Assembly (NCBI GenBank): GCA_036850595.1
Contig: CM072160.1
Coordinates: 16,347,906-16,411,905 of the forward strand
DNA from: Rhyacichthys aspro
Lineage: Eukaryota; Chordata; Actinopteri; Gobiiformes; Rhyacichthyidae
Reading direction: 5' to 3'
DNA length: 64,000 nt
The notes under the pieces were generated by a model. The model was not told where the DNA came from. It saw only the letters and a list, made by a program, of their open reading frames with translations, and did no database searches. A program made the position numbers and the translations under genes. Below, in pieces: positions 14,514 through 27,830 of this stretch (its first letter is position 1; the number at the start of each line of letters is the position of its first letter).

Positions 14514-14887
14514 GCTAGAGAAAAAACAAAAAGAAAAAAAAAACTGTTAAAACTCTTAAACAGTTGACTGCCCTAAAGTGATTGAGTGTTCAAGGATCAG
14601 GAAGTGGTTATGGTTATGGTCATAGCCATTGTTTATATCTTTAAAGCTCACACTTTGCAACTTTTCACGCCAAAATATAGAGGCCAACATTTTTATTTTT
14701 ATTTTTTAATAGCTTCATGTGTTTGTTGGAGTTTTTGACATGAAACAGGGAAGGCCATACATCCTGGAATTTCACATTGTGTTGCTCTAAACTGAATAAA
14801 ATTAACTTATTTTTGTTCAAAGCCACACATTTTTGGAGTTGCCCCATCTGGGTGTCTGGCAGCACCAGCTTACCATTGTCACACTTT

Positions 14888-14900
14888 GGGTCAAAGGTCA
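14888..14900 (+). promoter_or_regulatory. DR1 nuclear-receptor site
   Basis: GGGTCA-A-AGGTCA is a consensus direct repeat with one-base spacing, as bound by HNF4, RXR, PPAR or COUP-TF. Sequence match only. Confidence 0.45.
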
Positions 14901-17092
14901 TCATGTGCAGACAGAACAGAACTTCCTAATTATACATGATAAATGTAATCACATGGAAGTGTTCCTCTCCACAGTTTACAGGCTTAACCTTGTCAGACGA
15001 CCCAAGCTGCTGAGGGTATATGAGGAAAACGGTGGTTTCGCTTTAAATCCTGTAGACTCTTCTGGTATTTCAAAATAAATCATGCATAAAACACTGGACA
15101 TTAACAATCAGAATCAGGTAGAAGGGCAGACCGAATGCCTCAACCCTATATCACCAAGACAGACAAAGACAGACAGACATTCAGACCGACATCCTGTCTC
15201 GAACCCCAAATAGATACAACAATTAAGTCAGGTCTGGTCATTTTCATTGCACTGACCTTCGGCCCTCGACTCCTACACATCTGAGGAGACAAATTACCAC
15301 TGCTGTTGGATGTGGCAAACAACTCCAGCGCTGGGGAACATTTGAAGGCTGGGACAGCGGACATAAATCATACCTGTATTTGATCTGTGGGGCTCAGAAC
15401 TGGCTGACCATGTGACACAGAATGCACCCTATGTCTCAGAACCCCAAAAGGCCTGTAACGGGTCACTTGTTTTGTAGGCCTGGCTGTCGTGCATAAATCT
15501 GGGGACAATCATGGTATTTTTGGCTCAGACCATTGTGGTTGGTGACAATGTTGGTATAGAGCTCTTAATAGGATCACAGAATTAAAATGTTAGTGGTGTT
15601 AGCTCTTTGGAAGCAACGTGTTTTAATCAGTTGCTTTGTGGGGCTGAATGTCAACGCTAGATTGAAATGTTCTTTGGTGCCATTATAGCCTGGTAATGGT
15701 AAGGAATGTTTATCTTAAGTTAGGTAGTGCTGAAGATAAGTGAATATGTAGAATGTAGGCTAGTCTACAGCGGCCTATGCAGCTTAAGCTGATTATAGGA
15801 ACATTTATTTCTGTATTGCATTTTCTCACATTTGGTTTGTCTACAAAAGTAGCAAAAAAGTAGTGCATTTGTATTCCTGCACCCATCTATGGACACAAAG
15901 ACCAATAGAGCTACAAGTTGCATTAGAAATCACGGGGCATATACATCATTCATACATTCATAAAAGTAAAAGTCAGCTTCCCTGTTTCTCCTGCTTCATG
16001 CTTTGTTTGTAACACGTTCTGCTTGTTGTTGTACAGCTTGTCCCTCGCCACAATCACACAATGTATCTGCCATTTGCTGAGCTCCGTATAACAGTTACCA
16101 GCACTGTACACAAATACAACAATGCTTATTCCACAAAAACATCCTCAAAATTATACCGCAGCATCACTCACTGGTGCCCCAGAGGAGCGTACTGTGTTAC
16201 ATCAGGAAGTACCCTGCAAAGTTGCCAGCGGTGTAATTGCATGGTTTGTATCCAGACTTTGTTTTGTGCCTTTCAGAGCCAGTTTAAACCCCTGAGGTGG
16301 CAAGTCTCCAGGCAAGGCAATATCAGAATTATATTAACACCCAAAGAGCATTTCATCAGGGCTCTGTGTCGGACACCTGTAATAGAGTTTCTCAGCAAAA
16401 ACACTTTAACTCCTTTTGTACGGAAGGTTTACATGCACCGGAGTGTGAGCACCGACGCTGCTGCGGCTAATCAAATCAGACCAAACAAATCACATTTGTC
16501 GAGACAGGGATCAAATGCTAGCAGCCTCAACAAACATATTAGCAGCCCGATCCACGCCAAATAGCCCTGGTGCAACGCGAGGATTGGATTAACGGAATAG
16601 GTTCGTGTAGAAATCCAAGCTGACTTCTCTTCTCTCTTGAGGTACTCCTTTGTGGACGGACAAATCACAATAATTGTATGCAAAAGGAAGGTTTACAAAG
16701 AAGGGGGCAAAATATTAAACACCTGTTCTATATTACATGAAGCTCTGGTGACTTACATAGATACATCTGATTTGGAAGACTGACTAAGTTTATGTGCCAC
16801 TCCTTTGGATAACAGATAAGTCCAAAAGTCTGTAAGATCATCTAGAAATGTTCCCAGACGAGACACTTAGATTCCTCACTGCAGAATGAATGAATCTTTT
16901 GAACATTTGGTAATGGGAACGGGGGTATTTAGTAGATTGTTATTAAAATAAACAAAGACAGAGATGTCTGGGATGAACTGGTGTGAAAGTCAGCGGAGAG
17001 GGAGACCGTCTGACAGACAGGCCGGCAGATAGACGGGAACTTGGCATTAGGGAATATGATTCTGCCAGAGAGTGATCTATAAAGACGGGAGG

Positions 17093-17105
17093 AGGTCAAA
17101 GGGCA
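17093..17105 (+). promoter_or_regulatory. DR1 nuclear-receptor site
   Basis: AGGTCA-A-AGGGCA, a DR1 with a canonical first half-site. Confidence 0.4.
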
Positions 17106-20100
17106 GCGGCTCTATAATAGCTCATCATCACTCAGTGGTGTCCACAGTGGAATGGCCTGTGTGCTCCCTGTGTGTGAGTGTGTGTGTGTGTTAGTGTGTG
17201 TGAATCTGGGGGAGCGGGCCAGTGGATCTGCTGAGAGATAGCGCAGGATGAACGGCCAGCTCTCCTGTTCTAGGTCCCGGGAGAGAGAAAAGAGAGATCA
17301 CCCTGTTGTTTTATCAGAAACCTGGCCAAATCCAGTCATTGTTAATGTCCATACACTCCCTCATCAAGACTGCACACTTCACAAAGCACAAACATGGGTG
17401 AGAAGTTAAAAATGACATTCACTGGGAAATGAAATATGATAAATGTTGTAAAGCGTATGGAATTCCCTCTGTCAGGACCAGGCTGTGTTTGACTTCTCCA
17501 TGCTGGGTAAACACCGCTGGACGGACTTTGCAGTGGCAGCTGTTCCCGTGGTAACGCGGTGGGCAGCGAGGGCGGGGTCACAGGGGAGTTGTGGCATTTT
17601 CATGAACTGCTTTTTTTATTCACAGCCAGTCATTACTTTTACTACAGCAGCGCTCAAACTGACCACTAAAAGGCCGCTGCAGACTGCCAACACCTTGTAT
17701 ATGGAATTCATAAAACAATGGCTCACACTAAATTCCCCTGCTGCATTCTCAATCAAGCTGCTACGCCACTGAGTATGTCTGTGCACTTTTATGTGCCTGC
17801 ACTTTGCAAGGGGCCATATTTTTTTGTTGTGTGCCATCAGATGAATATCTTCATTTCTGGCCGTCTGACAGCCTGTTTGTCATCCCCTGAACTGACCTTC
17901 AGCCCACCTATCTCCCCTCCCTTCTGCCCAACATCTCCATTGGCTTTCCGGACCCTACCTCCTTTTACTCTTGCCTCACTATTTTCCCTCTCTCCCCCTC
18001 AGCAGCCTTTGTCATTGATCGCTGATCCGATTGGCTGCTTCCATGCTCAGTAATGACCTGCCCTGGTAACCAGCCGGCTTCGCTCAGCCCCTTGTAGATT
18101 GAACTGTCAGATGGCAGCGATTAATGGGCGGGCAGGGGGACGCCGACTCACACCTGCATTGGCCCACCGTGCACCTCGCTGCCAGTGCGCTGCTGGTACA
18201 GACAGGTATGTCTAGGGATGAATGTACATATGTATTTATGTGGGGTTGTGTGTCAGAATGAATATAAAATCCAACATGTGTAGGTCTACGTGCGTTTATG
18301 GCTGCGTATAAATCTTAACTTTAATACATGTATTACTGGCCCTAAGGGTATGTATGCATCCCTCCTGCAGTGGCTTATGGGAAGGATGAGGTGAGAGGAG
18401 CTAAAGTGAACAACGTTAAGGTCAAACCAGACAGACACCAAGGAGAATCGGGAGTGTAAACATGAAAATGAACAAAAACTAACAACTTATATCTAGTTCT
18501 ATAGTCAAGACCACACTAAGTGAAACTAATTTAAGACCACAGTGTAAAGAAGACTCCAAAACAAGATCAGTGCATGCATATGAAAACTTATGGAACCTGA
18601 CTCCATCCTTGTTTAGACTCCTGATTAATTAAATCATCAGACCAAGGCAAACACTTGATATTTTGCAAAAGTATCCTGCAATTTTTCCTGTTCCTAGTGT
18701 CCTCCTGACCCACTGACCCATAATAGTGATGCAGATGATGTCATTTTCCACCTTATGTTAATGCTCTAGTTTGGCATAGACCCCATTAACTAACCAGTAA
18801 AATTATTCAGCTTGTTTTGTCAGGACCTAACACATAAATCATTTATAACAGATTAGTTAATCAGTCTTAATTGTAGATGGTTTCTGGTAATGCCTGTTCA
18901 TTCATCTTTGACAGATTTTTTTTTTTCCATTAAATGCAAGGAGCAGTTATGACAAAACTACAAAAAGGCACTCATGGCATACCCCTTATATATCAGCCAT
19001 GATTTTCTCCACAACTTTACCAACAGCATGTAACCATTACTGCACTACATTGCTTTTATTTCAATATTAGTTATGATTTCACCCATAATCATTCACTTAT
19101 TCTACTGTTTGCACTTAAGTCTCTGTACAGACGAGAAGAGAATCCGAATAAATGCCTAAAACGCTAACACATGTGACTTCCTCGAACACAGATGAGTGTT
19201 TGGTCTGGTCTGGCTGTGTCTGTCTGACGAGCCCACGCGGCCGTCCCGTGTTGTACTTGGCTGGCCGTCTGCTAACTGTCAGCGCGGTATCTCCTTACAC
19301 TGATGAATGGGAAGTTTCCAGAGCTTTCCCAAAAGCTTTCATTCCCTTGTTCCAAAGATTCGAGCAGAAGGAATGACCGAGAAAACAAGGGTTGTCCTCT
19401 GCCTGCCCACTAGCCTCCAACGGCTAAATTTAAACGCTCCCTTGATGGGATGGTGGGATAGAAGATGAAAGATAGCGAGAAGGAAAAGTCATGTTGGAGC
19501 AAAAAACAACTCTATCACTCAATGTAATGTAACTGTTGGAGATGCTAGGGCATATTAAAGGTATATTAAAGAAATCCTTCAAATTCAATTCATTTCACAC
19601 CCATGGACCTCTGAAACATTTTGGAGGATAATGCATATTTAAAATAGCTACCTCTATTTTGCTATTTTCTTAAAATGTTTATATGGCAGGGACATTTTGA
19701 ATTGTGTAGCTATCAGCCAAACATACAAAAGAAAAATACAGAAAAATAAATAAATAAAACTAATCTTGGATCTTTAAGTTGTCACAAATTTTGAGTTGGT
19801 CCGAAAAAAAAAAAAAAAGAATTTAAGGCTCGTGTTTTAATAATTTCAAAGTTTCATATTTTCAGTTAAAACGTTACACAGTGTTGCTTCAATGATGAGG
19901 GCTAAAAGTACAAAGACTTTAACTGTATTACTTTAACTGTCCTGTAATTGAGTCATTCATATCAACTCAAAAGAAGTTCCTTTCTTTGTGAACCTGTCTT
20001 GGAACACTTGGGGCTCTTGTCAAAAAGACTGGAATTTTTGTACCATCCACCACCCAAACCTATCCACTGTTTATCAAGAATGAGCTCAAATAAAATTCAT

Positions 20101-20142
20101 ACATATTTTGCAATTTAAACTAATTTAATGAGGCTTTATTTG

Positions 20143-21135
20143 CAGTGGCGGGCTGTGTATTTCACGCTTAGGCCTTCAGTGACGTACCACTCATAGTTGC
20201 TCGTCTGGAAATGACGGACAAACCCTTTTCCTTTCCAGGCTAGCTAGCCAGCGTGAAACACCTTAGTACACCGTGGGACACCGTGGAACACCGTGAAAAC
20301 TAAAATAAAGACAAATACGATGTTTCAAACTCACATAAATCACACATTTCCATTGTAACAAGGCTATAACAGCGTTACAAATAAACTTTACCGTGTGCGC
20401 CTGTTTGACCAGTAGTAGAATGATTTCGTAGGCAGATATTTGAGTCTTTATCACTGTTTTTCGTATTTCGCTGACTTCTCTCGTGTCTTTTATCTCCCGC
20501 TACTGCTCAAATAGACTTCCGGTCCGCGAGATCACGTGACTCATAAAAAGTATAATTTCTTATTAAGCACAGGTAATTTTACCAATAAAATAAACACTTT
20601 AAGCTATAAAGCCATGTTACACATTACTATAAAATGATTGTGCAATTATTAACCATAATTAACCAAAAAGAAATCTCGTAGCATATTTGCACTTCCTGTT
20701 GTCATGGTAACATATATACAGTACGTTATAGCGTCAGCTACACCAATCACAGGACGCGTACACGTCCAGTTCAACGTAAGACCTTCTAGCTGGCCCTGGT
20801 CTGCAGAATCGAGATCTGATTGGCTATTGTAACTGACTGTGTCCGTTCACTTACAGTGCACAGGGGCCTGCTCTGTTGATTCTGAAAGTCTCACGCAAAT
20901 GAAGTTTGCCTGACAACACAAGCTAGCTGAAAAATAATTGGATAGAAACTCTACCATGATAAACAACATTGGAAGCCACTCAACTAAATGGATATAATAT
21001 GACATAAAGAGAACAGAGAATAGAGAATTTTTTTTTTTTTTACATATTTATGAAAATAAAATAAAATAAATTTACTTTTCTGAGCATGTTTAGGCCAGCA
21101 GAGAAGGCCTTGCTGGCCCTGACGGCCCACCACTG
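20143..21135. mobile_element. Non-autonomous hAT transposon with 8-bp target duplications
   Basis: The left end CAGTGGCGGGCTGT and right end ACGGCCCACCACTG are inverted repeats. The element is flanked by identical TTTATTTG (20135-20142 and 21136-21143), the 8-bp duplication diagnostic of hAT elements. It is 993 bp, with no transposase frame. The inside has relatively many CpG dinucleotides and a short direct repeat (ACACCGTGG). Confidence 0.9.
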
Positions 21136-21143
21136 TTTATTTG

Positions 21144-24100
21144 TGTCCTTTGTGTGGTATAGAGTGAGTTAATATCAATATTACAGGAAACTAGGTTGAA
21201 AAAAACAGGAAAGATGATGCGAAGATGGAAGGAGCCCAACTTTGAACAGTGAACATGAATATCAGCCTTGCAGGGGTTCAGCAAAGTGTGTGAAACAGAG
21301 ATAAAATCGATTAGCTTGTCCACTGACCCAGTAAGCAGCAGGGGCCCCCCGTTGCCCCAGTCCTGCCACAGTCCTGACAGAGACATCCAGGCCTCGTGGC
21401 CCCCAGGGGTCCCTTCTGGACACTGAGGTGAACAAAGTGGAGCCCTCCTGTCAAACTAAAGCCCTCAAGCAGCAGCAGAACAACAAACCAGACTGAAATG
21501 CTTCAGTGCTCTCTGATTCCACAAGAGACGGACAAGATGCAGTGTGTGCCGCCGAAAGAGGACACTGTGAGAGTGAGCACTTCACAGTCCACTGCTGTGG
21601 CCCTGCTTTAAGGGAAATACCACCAGGAGGAATTTCAACCAAATGGAAATAAAGAGCTGAGAAAATATTTGCTTCTGTCACACTTAATTAATTGTCTTAC
21701 TAAACTAACTGCCACAGGGAAAATGAAGCTGTTAAAATGACATTAGTGTTCTTTATGAGTTATATCAATGATCTTTTAGTCATTGTGTCGATTAAAACCA
21801 TGCTTCTTGACACAGACACTAATTTCATGTACTGCCCGACATTGTCTTTTCACAAAAAGGCATAATTAAGCCAAAAAAATAAAAAATAAAAAAAATGCAA
21901 TATCTTTAATACATAGAAGACTGTGGGCTTTTCTTGTGACAAAGGTTTATTTATGTTTAGTGAAAGTACATTTTTAAATGTCATCTGTAATAACTGAGTG
22001 TCTGGTACAAGAATACAGATATCCATCATTATTTAAGACAGAAGTTTTTATAACAGGTTTTTTACATGATTTCCTGCCTGCTTCTCCAAACTGAGGTTTA
22101 AACAACCAAAAGTTTCCTGTTCTTTTTCTTACCCAAAAGTAAAAAAAACATGTTCCCTAGTGATTGAAGCTGTCTGTTTAAAGTCAGCATGTTTTTTTAA
22201 TTGCATGTGTAAAGTGTATAGTCTTTCTACAGGTATGTGAGGTAGGTTAGTGCTTTATATGCTTTCTTTTTTTCTGCTTAGATGTACTGTATTTAAAGTT
22301 AGCTGATAAACACACACTCACTCAATTTATCAATCAATTATCAATAAAACCCTGTGTGACATTAAATGCACTTGTCCCACTATTGGGTTCGGAATTAAGT
22401 CTGACAGTCTGGCCCTCTAGCACCTGTTGACAGAACAGAACTTTCTCCCTATCAGTGCAGCTCTTTGTTTTCCTTACAAGCTTCCCTCAGTCAGATCACT
22501 GGTGAGGAGCACCTCTTTGATTCCTGGCTCATTGTAGTGGATCTGACCCAGCAGGTCAGAGAGTGGAAAGCTGTGGATGTGTCACCACTGAGCTCTTCTC
22601 CGTGTTAGAATAATATTTCGATGGTGCTTTTAGGATGCTAACACTAATCAAAACAGGACATCCTGAGGAGGGCCACGCTCTCTCTTCCCTGGCCTCGCTC
22701 ACTGACCGCTTCATGTTTTTGTGTTTGTGGAGGAGTGACAATCCCAGGAAGCTGCAAGGAGGGTTCATCAAAGCTCCGAGCGGGGGGCCCCGGCCGCTGG
22801 ATCGCTGGAATGCGGCATGGAAAGGAATCTCTACTGTCCTATTGTTCCCTTGTTTCCTCGGTCTCATCACACGCCGGCACGTCCAGTTCACTTACAGGTA
22901 AGGAGCGCTAATCAGCCCCGCATTCCATTCCCCGGCCCACATTCTTTCCTCTGTAGTGACCCCGACTGACCAACGACTGGTGTGCACACTGAGATGCACG
23001 TCTTATGGCGATACGCACATACAGTACATACATGTGCACATACACGAACAAGACAGGTTGAGACTAGAAAGAAAATGGGATAATTGGGAAGATAATACCT
23101 ACAGGGAGCCAAGATATCCCACATCACTGACTCCAAAACTATAAATTATGACAGACGCCATTGGGAATACAGAATTTAGAGGAAAACATTACAATCATAT
23201 AAATCACAGTATTTGTTTAGACATAGGTGTTTCCTGTCTCATTTTGGAGATAAGTTTGTTCACATTTTATCTTTTCATGTTTGGGTCCTTGGCTGCAACA
23301 AGCACTGGACAACAGATCCAATCAGGTGAATGTGTTGCAGCCCATCAGGAAGGCTCTCAGCTTTGATCACGTCACCTCCCCTCATCTCCCCCATCCTGCA
23401 GGGGTCAGGGGTCACCGCTTAATGAGCTTCAGGGAGGAGATGAAAGGTGTGCAAAAATCATAGCATGCACACATAAACACACACTTTGGCCTGGCTTTAT
23501 GCTTCGACACTGATCAGAATGAGCCGATGCCATGCTCTGCCCCAAAACTAGTTCATTCTCTGCACTATCTACTCGGGCCTGTCCCTCAGGCCTGCCTGCT
23601 CCACCTAGGGAGATCCCCAGGCAGCACTGGAACATACTGTTACTGCCATGTTCACAAAGCAATTGTTTGATCATTCCTGTTTATTGCTATGCACTCCCAT
23701 CAGTGTGAAAAAAGTAAACTCCATTTACTTTGTGAACACACCATGAAAGAGTTTCCATATCAGATCTGAAATGTTAGCCAATAAGGAAGCACTGCCTCCC
23801 TGTACGGTATTACAGTTAGTAGATAAATATTTTGCATCAAGCCACCTTTTAACACATTGTAATATGATGAGAATGGACGTTTATGTCATTACAGCTTAAT
23901 ATCTTGTACATTTGAGATTAACATAACCAACAAAAGAGTATAATGGGATCTACAGTATGTATCCATGAGTCTTGCAGTGAGGTACCAGGCAGTTACCTAG
24001 GGCCCAAAGCTGCAGTTAGGCTCCCAAAGAAAGCTGATCACCAATATTTACCATTAAACATTGACATACCATTGACATTAACACATTTTTGCTCAATGTG

Positions 24101-24339
24101 TCTCGTGTGACATTATTATTCTGAGGGCCCACAGGTAGCTTTTGACTGGGGCCTCTGCATCTGCCCCGCTCCCCAAAAATAACATTATAATTACAGCCTT
24201 CTCTTGCATCCATGACACTTGATTGGAGAGTATATTTCTCAGGCTAAATCCTCTTAAAACATGTAAATAAGACATGCATCTTATATGAATGATATCACAG
24301 CAGGCCTCATGTTACTAAACAATGCCATAAAGAGACTTT
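21144..24339. other. Gene-free region
   Basis: No exon is supported. About 22640-22900 is GC-richer and may be regulatory. About 23970-24210 (GGGCCC-flanked text) could be an old transposon remnant, but I cannot define its ends. The rest is ordinary. Confidence 0.45.
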
Positions 24340-24660
24340 GTAGATGTGGGACATGAGGCCACAGTGTCGGCCCTGCTTCTACCACTCGCTCCAGGTAATT
24401 GATTGGAGAATAACGTGATTGAGTTTCTTTAATTAGCTAACAGACATCTTTTTTTTCCTGGGTGAGCCAAACCGATGCGGGGCCTCATTAATAGACCAGG
24501 CAAAGCGCACCATCAGCAATCTGTTGACATTACACCTCTGCAGACATCATAACGACACACAAATCACTTTGATGACTGACTAAACTTTTGCGCTCAGCAA
24601 AGTGCCATTTATCTCAGACCAATTTGTGATGTGGGGGTGAGCGGCGGCACGTCACACGTT
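24340..24660. promoter_or_regulatory. Candidate conserved non-coding element
   Basis: A repeat-free, balanced block with several homeodomain-type cores (TTTAATTAGCTAAC, CTCATTAATAG) and paired AT-rich and GC-rich words. There is no open frame of note. The call rests on texture, not on alignment. Confidence 0.4.
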
Positions 24661-27249
24661 TGACAAGTGCACTGTAAACTCAGCGCGCCTTTGTTTTTTT
24701 GCACACACTTTCAAGCTCGACCAAATAAGCACACACACACACACACACAACTTGCACAGTCTATAAAAATATGCTTAGCTTGGGACTGCTCTGTTGATAA
24801 TGACCTCAGCCTTGGCACCGCAGTGGGCCAGACCAGACTGCCGACAGACTGGAGGCTTTTGTGTGGACTCCCTATCTGTAACTCCATGACCTTTAGGTGG
24901 GGGGTGGAAGGAGGGGAGAGAAGCAGAAATGTCGCTTTTATTTAGAAGGGCTAAGGCTTGCTCATTGTTCTGTGTTGGTACGCTTTCCCTGCGGTAAACA
25001 CATAGCAGTTCCCAGGCTTGACATGTTGCTGCTCATAGCCCACCCTCCTCATACAGTTCCACCCTCATCCATCCATTCCTTAGTGTTCCCACACTGCCCT
25101 GTCTGGGACGCTGTGCTACACCACTCCCCCAACAATACATAAACTTCATTTGCTATCAACTATGGAGGAATACCATTTACTACATTTCATCATGAAATAG
25201 ACCAGAAATGTGACAGTGAGATGCAAGTTTCTAGATATTTTTTTTTTATCAAACAGATAATATAACAACTTGAAGAGCAATGTGTGGTTAATTCTAAAGG
25301 TTTAATGGTAGTTTGAGGGGCTGTTTACATGGCACCAAAATGTGCACACTAAACAAATCATAAACAAAACATTCTGCAGTCATTTAGTTATGCTCCAGAT
25401 GCAGTAATATGTTTGCCAGTCCAGCAGGGGTGCTGTGGACCCTCCGCTCATAACACTACAGTCATTACAAACCAGAAGAAGAAATGTTGATCTGGTCCCA
25501 GTAAGAAAACTTTTTAAACCTGCACAATATCTTTTTAACAAAGAGTTTATTGTTCTTCCATCAAAGTAATATTGAGGATGTTTTAATAGATGTCAGTGTC
25601 CATATTCAGATGCAAAATGTTAGTTAGTGTACTTAATAGTATAAAAACTTTTTGTACATTTTAATCAATTTTCAACACTGTAGACCGGAAAAAATTAAGA
25701 TATGTAGTTTTGACCCAGTCTAACTCAAAATGGGTAATACCTACACTGATCCACTTTTATTGGTGTTATTAATCATCATGCACAATGTGAATGAATTTAA
25801 CATATCAGTCATTCTAATTCTTATTAACCTATCTCTTTCCAAACGGACAGTGCAGCTAGGGCTTTCCAAAATTAGATAAAAAATGTAATCAAATTAACCC
25901 TAACCCTTGCTGAGAGAGACATATTCTTGCACGTTTGCTGTCTCCATTCCAGATTTCTTATCGCATACATCATCATAAACTCCTACAAATTGATCTTCAT
26001 AAACGGATGGGAACCTTGTACATCCTCATTTTCTAAAGATGACTTAAGGGGAGCGCTCTTGGAAAAGTGAGTCGAGACAGAACACAATCCCCCAGGGCTG
26101 AGACCCCCGCGTCAGGGCCTGAGAGACCCCACATCCAACCCTCCTTCTTGCTCGGGACAGGGCCCATCCTTCAAGTGGATGACAACAGTGCATAAACAAA
26201 CCACTAACCTCATCAGCTCTGTTAACAGCCTTGAGACCAAATCCTGGACCACTCATTAACATCTGAGACCTTCCAAAAAACAGCCCCCCTCAGTTTTTTT
26301 TTTTGTTTTTTTTTTTCACAGAAGGAGGGAATGCTTATCACGGCAAAAGAGGACAAGAAAGTGGACAACGTGTCAGACGGATGGGGGCGTTGATAGATGA
26401 CAGGGCCCTGGCTGGTATACAACCTGCCCCTGACGCCCCCCGAACAACAGAAACGTATAATTCCACAAAACAAAAGCACATTGTTCAATTAATTTTTGTT
26501 TTTTGGATCGAACAAACTTTTACTTGCGTGTTATTTTGCACGTATCCTGCATTTGATTTGTCCTGATCGATGGTTTTACAAAGTTCAAACTGAACCTTCC
26601 GATAAGCCTTTTTTTTTAAATTTTCATTATAAATCTGAAATGTGGATGAGATGTGCTTCCAGCTGCTTTTAGTTAAGACCTGCACAAACTCACTGCTTCA
26701 TGTGCTGTGTACTGTTTTATTTAATTGGTGCTGAAAACTGGCCTTACACTTCTTTCTAGCTGGGAAATTAACAACACAAAATAATGTCCTGATCAAAGAG
26801 TTAGTCCTGTGTGGTTTAGTCTGCTCCATTCTCCTTAAACTTGTGTTAAAGGTTAGTCCAGTCCATGCTAACACTGATTTAGTGTTGGGTTATCTGTTTA
26901 ATGCTGGGGTAGACCTGGTTTAAAGCTGTTTATCACTCTCCTACTCTTTATTTGTTCCTGATTATTATCAAATTAAATTTAGCCAAAGTTTTGTCCTGGC
27001 GTTATTTTCTTTTAATAGGTTTAGTCTTGGATTTTTTCTGGGTAAAAGTCTGATTTAACCTGGGATACATGGGTTAAATCGGTTTTCTCCCAGCTAAGCT
27101 CTGTTTTTGTCCATCTCTATCTCTGGACTCTTTCTGTCTCTTTATTTATTTACAGTAAACCAGTGGAATTTTGAGGATCTGGCAGAATTCTTGCACAAAA
27201 CCTACATTAAGACACTGTTGCAAAGACACACTCTCTGTACCACGTCCTC
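24661..27249. other. Gene-free region
   Basis: It holds a CA run at about 24729-24748, a stretch of imperfect TTTAGTCC/TGGTTTA words at about 26810-27090, and T-runs near 26295. No coding or RNA gene was seen. Confidence 0.45.
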
Positions 27250-27830
27250 TTGTGCGTCCCCAGCATAAACAGAGACACCAGAGATGTGGCATCAGGCGCA
27301 GCGCAGGCAAAGAGCGCCGCTCCGGGACCAGGACAACAAGAGGCTGTTAATGGGGGTCTCTATTTCACGTCCCTCGCGTCGGCCCGCTCCCTCTCACCTT
27401 TTAAATGGGTCGATCTATTAAGCGTTTTAATGAGCTCCGCTGCTGCCAGACAAACGGCGCAGACGCACGGCCCATTGCACAATGCCACGACAGAGAAGAA
27501 CGACGCACTGTTGACGCGCGTCGGAGCAGGAGGAGGCCAAGACAGGAGCACGTTGATACATAGCATTACGCGCTGTTATCGAAATATGTTCACAGGCCAC
27601 AAAGTGATTAGATGGAAAAACTTCTTAATCTTTTATTAAAGTCAGCGTCGTTGCTTCTCATTCAAAAGGCCTGGAGGTCACAGTATACTCTTCGTGGATC
27701 AGCGTGCGTCAGATTAATTGTTACTGTAATTATGCCTAACAAATTATTAAAGAGCTCATTACAACGGAGAGGTTTTATTGGCGCACACGTTAAGTGGCTC
27801 TTTAATTAGGCTTTCCACAAGTTCGTCAAA
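27250..27830. promoter_or_regulatory. Candidate conserved non-coding element
   Basis: GC-rich at the left, then a sharply AT-rich half with AAGTGATTAGATGG, CAGATTAATTG and CTTTAATTAGG, and no repeats. It is open over 129 codons on the plus strand, but the predicted product has no domain. Confidence 0.4.

Larger units (their letters stand above)
14514..20134. other. Gene-free region with regulatory-looking blocks
   Basis: No exon is supported. Blocks near 14820-15080 and 16030-16600 have constrained-looking composition. Two DR1-type nuclear receptor sites lie at 14888-14900 and 17093-17105. The 167-aa plus frame at 16061-16564 has no domain and lies in the second block. Confidence 0.45.

Noticed and set aside
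14833..15078. 81-codon plus frame
   Set aside because: No domain; the stretch contains a nuclear-receptor site and looks like regulatory DNA.
16061..16564. 167-codon plus-strand frame as a protein gene
   Set aside because: No domain, no recognisable splice partners or promoter; kept only as a finding about a constrained-looking block.
22230..22250. let-7-like text (TGAGGTAGGTTAG)
   Set aside because: It departs from the mature let-7 sequence after the first eight bases, and no hairpin partner was seen nearby.
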